Positions 1 to 6,397 of a stretch of 64,000 nucleotides of DNA are shown in pieces. The notes under the pieces are model-generated. The model saw nothing but the letters and a program-made list of their open reading frames with translations, did not search any database and was not told where the DNA came from. The stretch's first letter is position 1; every line of letters starts with the position of its first letter. A program made the translations under genes and the position numbers. The stretch is from JADGHX01 sp035760965 (GTDB taxonomy: Bacteria; Pseudomonadota; Gammaproteobacteria; Steroidobacterales; Steroidobacteraceae). The DNA lies in NCBI GenBank assembly GCA_035760965.1, contig DASTRY010000050.1, forward strand, positions 10,288-74,287, written 5' to 3'.

Positions 1-278
1 AGATCCATCGAACGCGGCGCCCACTTCGGCGCCTCGCGCGGTCGCCCGCATGCCGTCTCGATCTCGCGCAGTCGCGCGACGACCTCGTGCACCGACAGAT
101 CCGTCGTGAAGCCGCTGACGAAGTTGATGAAGTCGTCGCCCTCGAAGCCGACCGCCTTGTTGCGATACCACGGCGAGAAGCGCACGCCCGGAAACGCCTG
201 TGCCAGCGCGCGCGCGGCCTGCGCGAGATGCTTCTCCGGTTCGATGTTGCTGCCGGCGGCGACGAAGACCTGCGGCAT
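1..278 (-). CDS. folK: 2-amino-4-hydroxy-6-hydroxymethyldihydropteridine pyrophosphokinase (partial, 3' end outside window)
   Basis: This is the N-terminal 92 codons of HPPK, the folate-pathway enzyme that transfers pyrophosphate from ATP to hydroxymethyl-dihydropterin. The translation starts MPQVFVAAGSNIEP, has the pterin-side segment GFEGDDFINFVSGF near residues 44-57, and reaches the family motif WAPRSMD at the window edge. The ATG at 278 sits 2 bases after the folB stop, so the two are translationally close and in pathway order (folB makes the HPPK substrate). It is cut by the window, not by a mutation. Confidence 0.9.
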   Translation of the reverse strand, partial: MPQVFVAAGSNIEPEKHLAQAARALAQAFPGVRFSPWYRNKAVGFEGDDFINFVSGFTTDLSVHEVVARLREIETACGRPREAPKWAPRSMD

Positions 279-280
279 GC

Positions 281-673
281 TCAGGTCACCGCGGCGCCGG
301 CCGGTGTGAGATCGGCCCGCGTCCGCTCGAGCGTGATGCCGACATCGCGTGAGCCGCGGATCGCGCCGGGCTTGTTCACCGACAGCCGGATCCACTCCAC
401 GCCGAATTCTTCGATGACGAGCATGGCCGTGCGATGCGCCAGCGTCTCGACGAGCTTGAACTGCGAAGCCGCCACGAAGGCGATGATGCGCTTCGAGACC
501 TTCTTGTAGTCGATGGTGTCCGCCACCTCGTCGGTGAGCGCCGCGCGGCGGCAGTCCACCGGCATCTCGAGATCGATCACGACGGTCTGCTTGATCCGTC
601 GCTCCCATTCGATGAAGCCGATGATGCAGTCGATTTCGAGGCCGCGCAGGAAGATGCGATCGGAAGAGGTCAT
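281..673 (-). CDS. folB: dihydroneopterin aldolase
   Basis: A 130-residue protein beginning MTSSDRIFLRGLEIDCIIG. FolB cleaves 7,8-dihydroneopterin to hydroxymethyl-dihydropterin and glycolaldehyde in tetrahydrofolate synthesis. Family features are the N-terminal strand with GLEIDCIIGFIEWERR, the central TIDYKKVSKRI stretch, and the C-terminal VNKPGAIRGSRDVGITLER. The frame is open further upstream, but the ATG at 673 gives the usual length of about 120-130 residues and matches the family N terminus. It lies 13 bases downstream of tsaD and just before folK, all on the minus strand, so tsaD-folB-folK is probably one transcript. Confidence 0.93.
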   Translation of the reverse strand: MTSSDRIFLRGLEIDCIIGFIEWERRIKQTVVIDLEMPVDCRRAALTDEVADTIDYKKVSKRIIAFVAASQFKLVETLAHRTAMLVIEEFGVEWIRLSVNKPGAIRGSRDVGITLERTRADLTPAGAAVT

Positions 674-686
674 GCGGAATCCGCGG

Positions 687-1769
687 TCAGGAGAAATTCG
701 GGTGGGCCGCTGCCGGCACGGCGCGCAGATCGCCGAGCGGCCAGCGCGCTCGGGCTTGGATGCCCAGCCCGTCGTGCTCGCCGGCGGCGAGACGCGCAAG
801 CCCGGCGACGGCGATCATCGCGGCATTGTCGGTGCAGAATTCGATGCGCGGATAGTAGACGCGTGCGCCGTATCGCGCCGCTTCCGCCGCCAGCCGTTCG
901 CGCAGCGCGCGGTTCGCGCTCACGCCGCCCGAGACGACGAGCGTGTCGAGCCCGGTCTCTTCGAGCGCGCGCATCGCCTTGGCGACCAGCGTATCGGCGA
1001 TCGCGTCCTGCACGGCGTAAGCGATATCGGCGCGGCGGGCATCCGTCAGGTTCTCCTCGCGCGTGGCGTGCAGGACTGCGGTTTTCAGCCCCGAAAAGCT
1101 GAATTCGAGGCCGGGGCGGTCGCGCATCGGACGCGGCAGATGCAGAGCCCCCGGACGCCCGGAGGCGGCAAGCCGCGCGAGCTCAGGCCCGCCGGGGTAC
1201 GGGAGGCCGAGCAGCTTCGCGGCTTTGTCGAAGGCTTCGCCCGCAGCGTCGTCGCGTGTTTCACCGAGCAGGGTGTAGCGCCCGATGCCCTGCACACCGA
1301 TGAGCATGGTGTGCCCGCCGGACACCAGCAGTGCGATGTGCGGGAAGGGCGGCGGATCGGGCTCGAGCAGCGGAGCGAGCAGGTGCCCCTCGAGGTGGTG
1401 AACGCCGATGGCCGGGACATCCCAGGCGTACGCAAGGCTACGCGCGAGCGCGGCGCCGGTGAGCAGCGCGCCGATGAGTCCCGGACCGGCCGTATAAGCG
1501 ATGCCCTCGATGCCCAGCGCAGCCGCTGCGCCGGCGGCGCTCATCGCCTTGGGGATGCCCAGCGCCCGGCTCGTTTGCTCCAGAGCCGCGTTCACGAGCG
1601 GTAACAACCGCCGCACGTGATCGCGCGAGGCCAGCTCCGGGACCACCCCGCCGAAGGCGCGATGCAGGTCGATCTGGCTGAACAACTCGTGCGCGAGCAA
1701 GCCCTTGCGACGGTCGAGGACCGCCACGGCGCTTTCGTCGCAGGAGGATTCGATCGCCAGGATGCGCAT
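687..1769 (-). CDS. tsaD: tRNA N6-adenosine threonylcarbamoyltransferase
   Basis: TsaD (formerly Gcp/YgjD) transfers the threonylcarbamoyl group to A37 of ANN-decoding tRNAs, working with TsaB, TsaE and TsaC. The 360-residue product starts MRILAIESSCDESAVAV and carries the metal-binding HLEGH motif (H125 and H129) and the ASKH-fold nucleotide loops LLVSGGHT and VVSGGVSANRALR. The ATG at 1769 is preceded by GGAGGCGT and is preferred over an in-frame upstream start. An alanine-rich insert near residues 73-88 makes it slightly longer than usual. It is divergent from rpsU, a common proteobacterial arrangement. Confidence 0.97.
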   Translation of the reverse strand: MRILAIESSCDESAVAVLDRRKGLLAHELFSQIDLHRAFGGVVPELASRDHVRRLLPLVNAALEQTSRALGIPKAMSAAGAAAALGIEGIAYTAGPGLIGALLTGAALARSLAYAWDVPAIGVHHLEGHLLAPLLEPDPPPFPHIALLVSGGHTMLIGVQGIGRYTLLGETRDDAAGEAFDKAAKLLGLPYPGGPELARLAASGRPGALHLPRPMRDRPGLEFSFSGLKTAVLHATREENLTDARRADIAYAVQDAIADTLVAKAMRALEETGLDTLVVSGGVSANRALRERLAAEAARYGARVYYPRIEFCTDNAAMIAVAGLARLAAGEHDGLGIQARARWPLGDLRAVPAAAHPNFS

Positions 1770-1786
1770 CACGCCTCCAGACCCCT

Positions 1787-1816
1787 TTGCCTTTTCATGC
1801 ACGGGTCCATTAGAAT
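1787..1816 (+). promoter_or_regulatory. sigma-70-type promoter for rpsU
   Basis: TTGCCT (1787-1792) and TAGAAT (1811-1816) are separated by 18 bp in the intergenic region between divergent tsaD and rpsU. The -10 is close to consensus and stands out in a GC-rich context. Transcription would start about 55 bases before the rpsU ATG. Inferred from sequence only. Confidence 0.55.
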
Positions 1817-1878
1817 GCCCGGCCCCGCATTCTGCGGTCCGCGCGTAATTTAAGCCAAATCAAGGGTTTGAGGTTTCG

Positions 1879-2088
1879 ATGCCGAGCGTTCGTGTTCGCG
1901 AGAACGAATATTTCGATGCCGCCTTACGGCGTTTCAAGCGCGCCTGTGAAAAGGCGGGCATTCTCACCGAGCTCCGCCGGCGCGAATTCTACGAAAAGCC
2001 CACCCAGGAGCGGAAACGCAAGAAGGCGGCCGCCATCAAGCGGCACATGAAGCGCGTGTCTCGCGACGGCATGCGGGCCGGCCGCTGA
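1879..2088 (+). CDS. rpsU: 30S ribosomal protein S21
   Basis: A 69-residue, strongly basic protein (MPSVRVRENEYFDAALRRFK) of the S21 family, which binds the small subunit platform near the anti-Shine-Dalgarno region and helps mRNA binding. It has the conserved EFYEKPTQERKRKKAAAIKR segment and the family length. A GAGG ribosome site lies 6 bases before the ATG. In many proteobacteria rpsU heads the macromolecular-synthesis operon with dnaG and rpoD; here a YqeY gene follows and no dnaG is present in the next several genes. Confidence 0.97.
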   Translation: MPSVRVRENEYFDAALRRFKRACEKAGILTELRRREFYEKPTQERKRKKAAAIKRHMKRVSRDGMRAGR

Positions 2089-2114
2089 CGGCTTCTCCGA
2101 GCGGTCCTGCGCGT

Positions 2115-2558
2115 ATGACGCTGAAGGAACGCATCACCGACGACATGAAGACTGCGATGCGCGCCGGCGACAAGGACCGGCTCGCCGTCGTGCGTCTGAT
2201 CCTCGCCGCGATCAAGCAGCGCGAAGTCGACGAGCGCGTCACGCTGGACGACGCGCAAGTGCTGGCCGTGCTCGAGAAGATGGCCAAGCAGCGCAAGGAG
2301 TCCATCGCGCAGTTCGAGAGCGGCGGCCGCGCGGATCTGGTCGCCAAAGAGAATGCCGAGCTCGCGGTCGTGCAGTCCTATCTGCCGGCGCAACTCTCCG
2401 AAGCCGAGCTCGATGCCATCATCGCCGAGGCCATTGCGGCGACCGGCGCCACGTCCGTCAAGGACATGGGCAAGGTGATGGGCATCGTGAAATCGAAGGC
2501 TGCGGGCCGAGCCGACATGGGCGCCGTCGGCGCCCGCGTCAAGCAGAAGCTCGGCTAG
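2115..2558 (+). CDS. GatB/YqeY domain-containing protein
   Basis: A 147-residue YqeY family protein (MTLKERITDDMKTAMRAGDK). The fold resembles the C-terminal domain of the amidotransferase subunit GatB, which contacts tRNA, but the role of free-standing YqeY proteins is not settled. Visible family features are the KDRLAVVRLILAAIKQREVD helix region, the QSYLPAQLSEAEL segment and the C-terminal MGKVMGIVKSKAAGRADMG. It begins 26 bases after rpsU and is probably co-transcribed with it, the usual neighbourhood for this family. Confidence 0.9.
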   Translation: MTLKERITDDMKTAMRAGDKDRLAVVRLILAAIKQREVDERVTLDDAQVLAVLEKMAKQRKESIAQFESGGRADLVAKENAELAVVQSYLPAQLSEAELDAIIAEAIAATGATSVKDMGKVMGIVKSKAAGRADMGAVGARVKQKLG

Positions 2559-2655
2559 CGTGAGCGGCGCTCGCGCGGCACGCTTCGTCGCGAGGCGTCA
2601 TGCGGCCGCCACCCTCGCCCTCCCGCACGCGCCGCATGGGCCGCAGGTCTGAGCA

Positions 2656-2991
2656 GTGCTCGCCGGACGCGGCTTTTTCACAGCGGTTTCCCTCATTCTC
2701 ATCGCGCTGACGTGCATCGCGTTCGCGAAGCGCATCGAGCGCGAGCGGCGTCTGTTGCGCAAGCTGCGGGAGAACAACGGCAAGGTGTCGTTCGCCGATC
2801 TGAGCGACGCTGAGCGCGACACCGCCGAAGCGCTGCGCGCAGCGGGCGTTCTGCACGCCGATCGCGACCGCGGCTACATCCGTCCGGACGCGTTGCGGGC
2901 GTTCAAGCAGAAGCGCATTCGCTTCGTCCTGTCGGGCGCGCTCATCGCCTTGGTGTTGGCGATCGCAGTCGCGTTCATCCTGCTGCGCTAG
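2656..2991 (+). CDS. small two-helix membrane protein of unknown function
   Basis: A 111-residue product starting at GTG. It has one hydrophobic helix at each end (about residues 7-23 and 91-110) and a charged middle rich in Arg, Lys and Glu, so a loop of about 65 residues would connect two membrane spans. I do not recognise the family. Codon usage matches the neighbours, and the reading frame ends exactly where the convergent epimerase-like gene ends: the two stop codons share the bases CTAG at 2988-2991. It may be carried on the rpsU-yqeY transcript. Confidence 0.6.
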   Translation: MLAGRGFFTAVSLILIALTCIAFAKRIERERRLLRKLRENNGKVSFADLSDAERDTAEALRAAGVLHADRDRGYIRPDALRAFKQKRIRFVLSGALIALVLAIAVAFILLR

Positions 2992-3941
2992 TCAGGGATC
3001 GATCGCCGATAGTCGTCTAGCCGTCGCTGGAACGACTGCTCCCTCAGATACCCCGGAATGATGGCGCGCATGCGCGCGGGCTCGATGCCGAGGCTCCGGC
3101 ATCCATCGCTCGTGCAGATGCTGTCGATGGTGAGCGACTTGTAGTTGTCGTAGGAGAAGGGCTTGCCCGGCAGGAAGTCCATCAGCACGCCCTGAGCCGC
3201 CGCGATGAAATCGGGAAGCGGGATCACGTGGCACGGCAGGCCCGCAGCCGCGGCCGTGGTTCGCACGATCTCGGCGAGCGTCATGATGTCCGGCCCGCAC
3301 AGCTCGTACGACTTGCCGATCGTGTGCGGATTGGCGAGGGCGCGCATGAAGGCCTCCGCCACGTCGTGTACGTACACGGGGGCGAAGCGCGCGCCGGGCC
3401 GTGCCAGCGGCAACACGCCGTGCGTGAGGCGCAGCAGCTTCGCGAACCGATTGGTCAGGCTGTCGTGCGCGCCGAAGATCACGGAGGGACGGAAGATCGT
3501 CGCATCGAGCGACGTCGCGGCCACGCGGATCAGCGCCTCCGCTTCGCCTTTGCTGCGCAAATACTGGCTCGGCGCCTGCGCGCCCGCGCCCAGCGCGCTC
3601 ATGTGCAGCAGGCGCGACACGCGCGCGGCGCGCATCGCCTCGACGACCTTGTGCGCGAGCTCGACGTGCGCGAGACGAAAAGTCTGCCGGCCGCGCTCGT
3701 TCAAGATCCCGACGAGATTGATCACGACATCCATGCCGGTGAAGAGCTGGCCGAGCACGCGGACGTCGTGCACGTTGGCCAGCTCGAGCTTCAAGGTCGG
3801 CAGTACGGTCAGGTGCTTGCCGCGGGAGAGATTGCGCGTCGGTACGAGCACCATGTGGCCCGCTTCCGCAAGACGCGTCACGAGCGCGCTGCCGACGAAG
3901 CCGGTACCGCCGAGCACACAAATGCTGAGGCTCTTCCCCAT
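2988..3941 (-). CDS. NAD(P)-binding epimerase-like protein, complex I NDUFA9 type
   Basis: A 317-residue short-chain dehydrogenase/epimerase-fold protein. The dinucleotide-binding motif GGTGFVGS is at residues 10-17, followed by NLVGILNE and the FRPSVIFG and RFAPVYVHDVAEA segments typical of the atypical SDR group that includes complex I subunit NDUFA9 and related bacterial proteins. The bacterial function is not established; a quinone-, lipid- or sugar-linked role has been suggested for relatives. It is 37 bases downstream of degQ on the same strand and probably shares its transcript. Confidence 0.82.
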   Translation of the reverse strand: MGKSLSICVLGGTGFVGSALVTRLAEAGHMVLVPTRNLSRGKHLTVLPTLKLELANVHDVRVLGQLFTGMDVVINLVGILNERGRQTFRLAHVELAHKVVEAMRAARVSRLLHMSALGAGAQAPSQYLRSKGEAEALIRVAATSLDATIFRPSVIFGAHDSLTNRFAKLLRLTHGVLPLARPGARFAPVYVHDVAEAFMRALANPHTIGKSYELCGPDIMTLAEIVRTTAAAAGLPCHVIPLPDFIAAAQGVLMDFLPGKPFSYDNYKSLTIDSICTSDGCRSLGIEPARMRAIIPGYLREQSFQRRLDDYRRSIPD

Positions 3942-3978
3942 CGTCCTCGAGGTCGCAAAGGTGCCGAGCGCGCGGCGC

Positions 3979-5361
3979 TCAGCGCAACGGAATCAGCAGG
4001 ATCGTGTTCGCGCGACGCACCTCGAGCACCAACGTATTCGCGCCCTTGGCGCGCTCACGGAGTTGCTGCAGGTTGGTCACCTTGCTGCGATTGACGCCGA
4101 TGATGATGTCGTTCGCGCGCAGTCCCGCTTGCGCGGCCGTGCTGCCGGACTCGACGGAGCGCACCACCGCGCCGCCACCTTCCGGTGCGTCAGCAAGGCT
4201 CGCGCCGTCGAGGCCGCGATGAATCGCGTGCGACTCCCGCGGCGTCACTTCTTTCGCCGGCGGCTCGCCGGAATCGGCGATCACCGCCGTCACGCGCCGC
4301 GGTTTGCCGTCGCGCACGAGCCCGACGTCCACCTTGTCGCCGACGCGCAGCATGCCGATCGCATTGCGCAGCTCGGTGTTGGATTTGACGTTCTGCCCGT
4401 TGACCGACGTGATCACGTCCCCGGTCTTGATGCCCGCCTTGTCCGCCGGCGAGCCCTCGACCACTTGCGACACGAGCGCGCCCGGGGTGTCGCCCAGCCC
4501 GTAGAGCTGCGCGATATCCGGCGTCACGTTGTAGATGCTCACGCCGAGCAGCCCGCGCTTCACCGAGCCGTACTTCAGCAGCTGGTCCATCACGCTGTGG
4601 GCCATGTTCACCGGGATGGCAAACCCGATGCCGATGTTGCCGCCGCTGCGCGAGAGGATGGCGGTGTTGATGCCGATGAGCTCGCCCTTGAGATTGACGA
4701 GCGCGCCGCCCGAGTTGCCCGGATTGATCGAGGCGTCGGTCTGAATGAAGTCTTCGAAGCCGTCCGGATTGATGCCCGAGCGTGACAGCCCGCTGACGAT
4801 ACCCGAGGTCACGGTGTGCGCGAGGCCGAACGGATTGCCGATGGCGACGACGAAATCACCCACTTCGAGCTTCGACGAGTCGCCGAGGGTGATCTGCGTG
4901 AGCGAGCTCGAATTCACCTTGAGAACCGCGACGTCGGAGGGTGCATCGCTCCCGACGAGCTCCGCTTTCAGATCGTGCCCGTCCTGCAGAGTGACGGTGA
5001 TCTCGCTCGCGTTCTCGACGACGTGCGCGTTGGTGACGATGTAGCCGTTCTTCGCATCGAAGATGACGCCGGAGCCGGCGCTCTGGAACGGCCGCGAGCG
5101 CTGCCCGAGATCGGGCGGCACATCGAAGAAGCGCCGGAAGAAGGGATCGTCGAGGAACGGGTTCTGCTGCCCCTTCTCCTTGATCGTGCCGTGCGTGGAG
5201 ATGTTCACCACCGCCGGCGAAACGCGCTTGATCATCGGCGCCAGCGAGGGAAGCGGTGTTTCGCCCACCGAGGCCGGAAGGGCAGCGGTGGCGGGAAGCG
5301 CGGCGCCGGTCGCCAGCACTGCGGCGACGGCAAAGGAAGCGAAAATCGCGGCGCGAGACAT
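3979..5361 (-). CDS. degQ: periplasmic serine endoprotease, DegQ/DegP (HtrA) family
   Basis: A 460-residue HtrA protease for periplasmic protein quality control. An N-terminal signal peptide ends near the ATAALPA segment. The trypsin-like domain has the full triad: H113 (VTNAHVV), D143 (SDVAVLKV) and S217 (GNSGGAL). Two PDZ domains follow, the first beginning near KRGLLGVSIYNV and the second ending in LVLEVRRANTILLIPLR. The length matches the MucD/DegQ type. An inverted repeat at 5404-5435 separates it from hsp20 upstream. DegQ, DegP and MucD cannot be told apart from sequence alone; no sigma-E/muc genes are adjacent. Confidence 0.93.
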   Translation of the reverse strand: MSRAAIFASFAVAAVLATGAALPATAALPASVGETPLPSLAPMIKRVSPAVVNISTHGTIKEKGQQNPFLDDPFFRRFFDVPPDLGQRSRPFQSAGSGVIFDAKNGYIVTNAHVVENASEITVTLQDGHDLKAELVGSDAPSDVAVLKVNSSSLTQITLGDSSKLEVGDFVVAIGNPFGLAHTVTSGIVSGLSRSGINPDGFEDFIQTDASINPGNSGGALVNLKGELIGINTAILSRSGGNIGIGFAIPVNMAHSVMDQLLKYGSVKRGLLGVSIYNVTPDIAQLYGLGDTPGALVSQVVEGSPADKAGIKTGDVITSVNGQNVKSNTELRNAIGMLRVGDKVDVGLVRDGKPRRVTAVIADSGEPPAKEVTPRESHAIHRGLDGASLADAPEGGGAVVRSVESGSTAAQAGLRANDIIIGVNRSKVTNLQQLRERAKGANTLVLEVRRANTILLIPLR

Positions 5362-5403
5362 AATCGGACCGACCGGACTGGAAGACGGATGACGATTCTA
5401 AAT

Positions 5404-5435
5404 GGGCCTACTGTCTGCTGTCAGACAGTAGGCCC
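5404..5435 (-). terminator. perfect 14-bp inverted repeat between hsp20 and degQ, probable terminator
   Basis: GGGCCTACTGTCTG (5404-5417) and its exact complement (5422-5435) flank a 4-base loop. It lies 45 bases after the hsp20 stop on the minus strand. The following minus-strand bases are AT-rich (ATTTAGAAT) rather than a clean U run, so it may act as a terminator, an mRNA-stabilising hairpin or a protein-binding site. Confidence 0.6.
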
Positions 5436-5480
5436 TTGTTCACCCTACCAGGCAAACGTGCCGCGCGGGCAGCGCGCTCG

Positions 5481-5915
5481 TTACGCCGCCTGCACTTCGA
5501 TGCGCTTCGGCTGCACCTGCGGCTGCTTCGGGATGGTGACCTCGAGCACGCCGTTCGTCTGCTTCGCCGAGATGGCCTCGGTCTGCGCCGTCTCGGGCAG
5601 CGTGAAGCGACGCAGGAACTTGCCGCTTACGCGCTCGATGTGCTCGTAGGTGGCATTGCTGCTCGTCGTCTCGGCGCGGCGCTCGCCTTTGATGGTGAGC
5701 ACGCCCTTCTCGGCGACGATCTCGATGTCCTTCTTGTCGACGCCGGGCAGATCCACGCTCACGACGAAGCGGTCCGGCTCCTCGCGCACATCGACCGAGG
5801 GCAACCAGCTGGTCGCGGCGAGCTCGCTGCGCGCGGCGCTCTCATCGAAAAAGCGAGAGAAATCACGTTGAAAACGGTTCAGCAGACGAAAGGGCTCGTA
5901 ACGTACGACAGTCAT
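5481..5915 (-). CDS. Hsp20/alpha-crystallin small heat-shock protein
   Basis: A 144-residue small heat-shock protein, an ATP-independent holdase. The alpha-crystallin domain runs from about residue 40 (PSVDVREEPDRFVVSVDLPG) to the conserved GVLEVTIPK near residue 125, and a short tail after the core motif may include the IXI-like anchor. The ATG at 5915 has an AGGAG ribosome site. A CTTGAAA element lies about 70 bases upstream on the minus strand, resembling a sigma-32 -35 box, but I find no convincing -10 at the right spacing. It is divergent from nrdJa. Confidence 0.93.
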   Translation of the reverse strand: MTVVRYEPFRLLNRFQRDFSRFFDESAARSELAATSWLPSVDVREEPDRFVVSVDLPGVDKKDIEIVAEKGVLTIKGERRAETTSSNATYEHIERVSGKFLRRFTLPETAQTEAISAKQTNGVLEVTIPKQPQVQPKRIEVQAA

Positions 5916-6066
5916 CGGGGCTCTCCTGAAATTCTCGCGCTACAGGCGCGGCTGCACGGCTTTGTGCGGTCGGGGGCGTACGTTTCAAGCGTCGTCGAGC
6001 GCCGCGACGAGCCTCGGCGCGAGCGCGACCTGTGGACATTCTGTGCAGAACCGGTGGACAGGCTGG

Positions 6067-6082
6067 GCACAATATCTTGGGG
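6067..6082. promoter_or_regulatory. imperfect NrdR-like box
   Basis: GCACAATATCTTGGGG has the CAATATCTTG core of the NrdR consensus (acaCwAtATaTwGtgt) but poor outer arms. It is 167 bp upstream of the strong box, far from the spacing of about 31 bp typical of paired NrdR sites, so it may be a remote site or chance. Confidence 0.3.
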
Positions 6083-6194
6083 TCGCGCGAGCGATAAATT
6101 TTTCGCCGAAGGGGCTCGGCGCGTACTGCAGAGATCTCGGTAATTAATTGAAAATACTTGTAAAATTATGCCTCTTCAGAGCCCTCCTCGATTC

Positions 6195-6223
6195 TTGACG
6201 GTACTGTTGCACCTCATTAGGCT
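6195..6223 (+). promoter_or_regulatory. candidate nrdJa promoter
   Basis: TTGACG (6195-6200) and TAGGCT (6218-6223) are spaced by 17 bp. The predicted start near 6230 places the strong NrdR box directly over the first transcribed bases, which is consistent with repression. The -10 match is only moderate. Confidence 0.45.
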
Positions 6224-6233
6224 CTGTCCCCCG

Positions 6234-6249
6234 ACACAACATCTTGTGT
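6234..6249. promoter_or_regulatory. NrdR repressor box
   Basis: ACACAACATCTTGTGT is a near-perfect palindrome that fits the NrdR consensus acaCwAtATaTwGtgt. NrdR is the ATP/dATP-sensing zinc-ribbon repressor of ribonucleotide reductase genes, and the gene immediately downstream is a class II reductase. The functional link is inference from the site and its context. Confidence 0.75.
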
Positions 6250-6397
6250 CGCTCCACTGACAGGGGGAGGGGGCGAACAAGACGGCGTCGGGGAGTTTCC
6301 AGGGGAAATACCGCATCGGCAGCAGCCTTTCCGCGAGGCGTGCTTTTCCCTTTGGATTTGTGCAGACGGCCGCAAGAAAACGGAGCGCCGCGGGTCC

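Larger units (their letters stand above)
5916..6397. other. 482-bp divergent intergenic region between hsp20 and nrdJa
   Basis: No gene is supported here. The region holds an imperfect NrdR-like box (6067-6082), an AT-rich patch at 6130-6170, a candidate sigma-70 promoter (6195-6223), a strong NrdR box (6234-6249) and a leader of about 165 bases before nrdJa. I looked for a cobalamin riboswitch B12 box in the leader and did not find one. Confidence 0.6.

Noticed and set aside
6030..6082. DnaA boxes and a replication origin near hsp20-nrdJa
   Set aside because: TGTGGACA-like words occur but none matches TTATCCACA well, and no dnaA/dnaN/gyrB genes are close.
6240..6397. Cobalamin riboswitch in the nrdJa leader
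   Set aside because: Expected for an AdoCbl enzyme, but I could not find the B12 box or the multi-helix scaffold in the leader; an NrdR box explains control instead.
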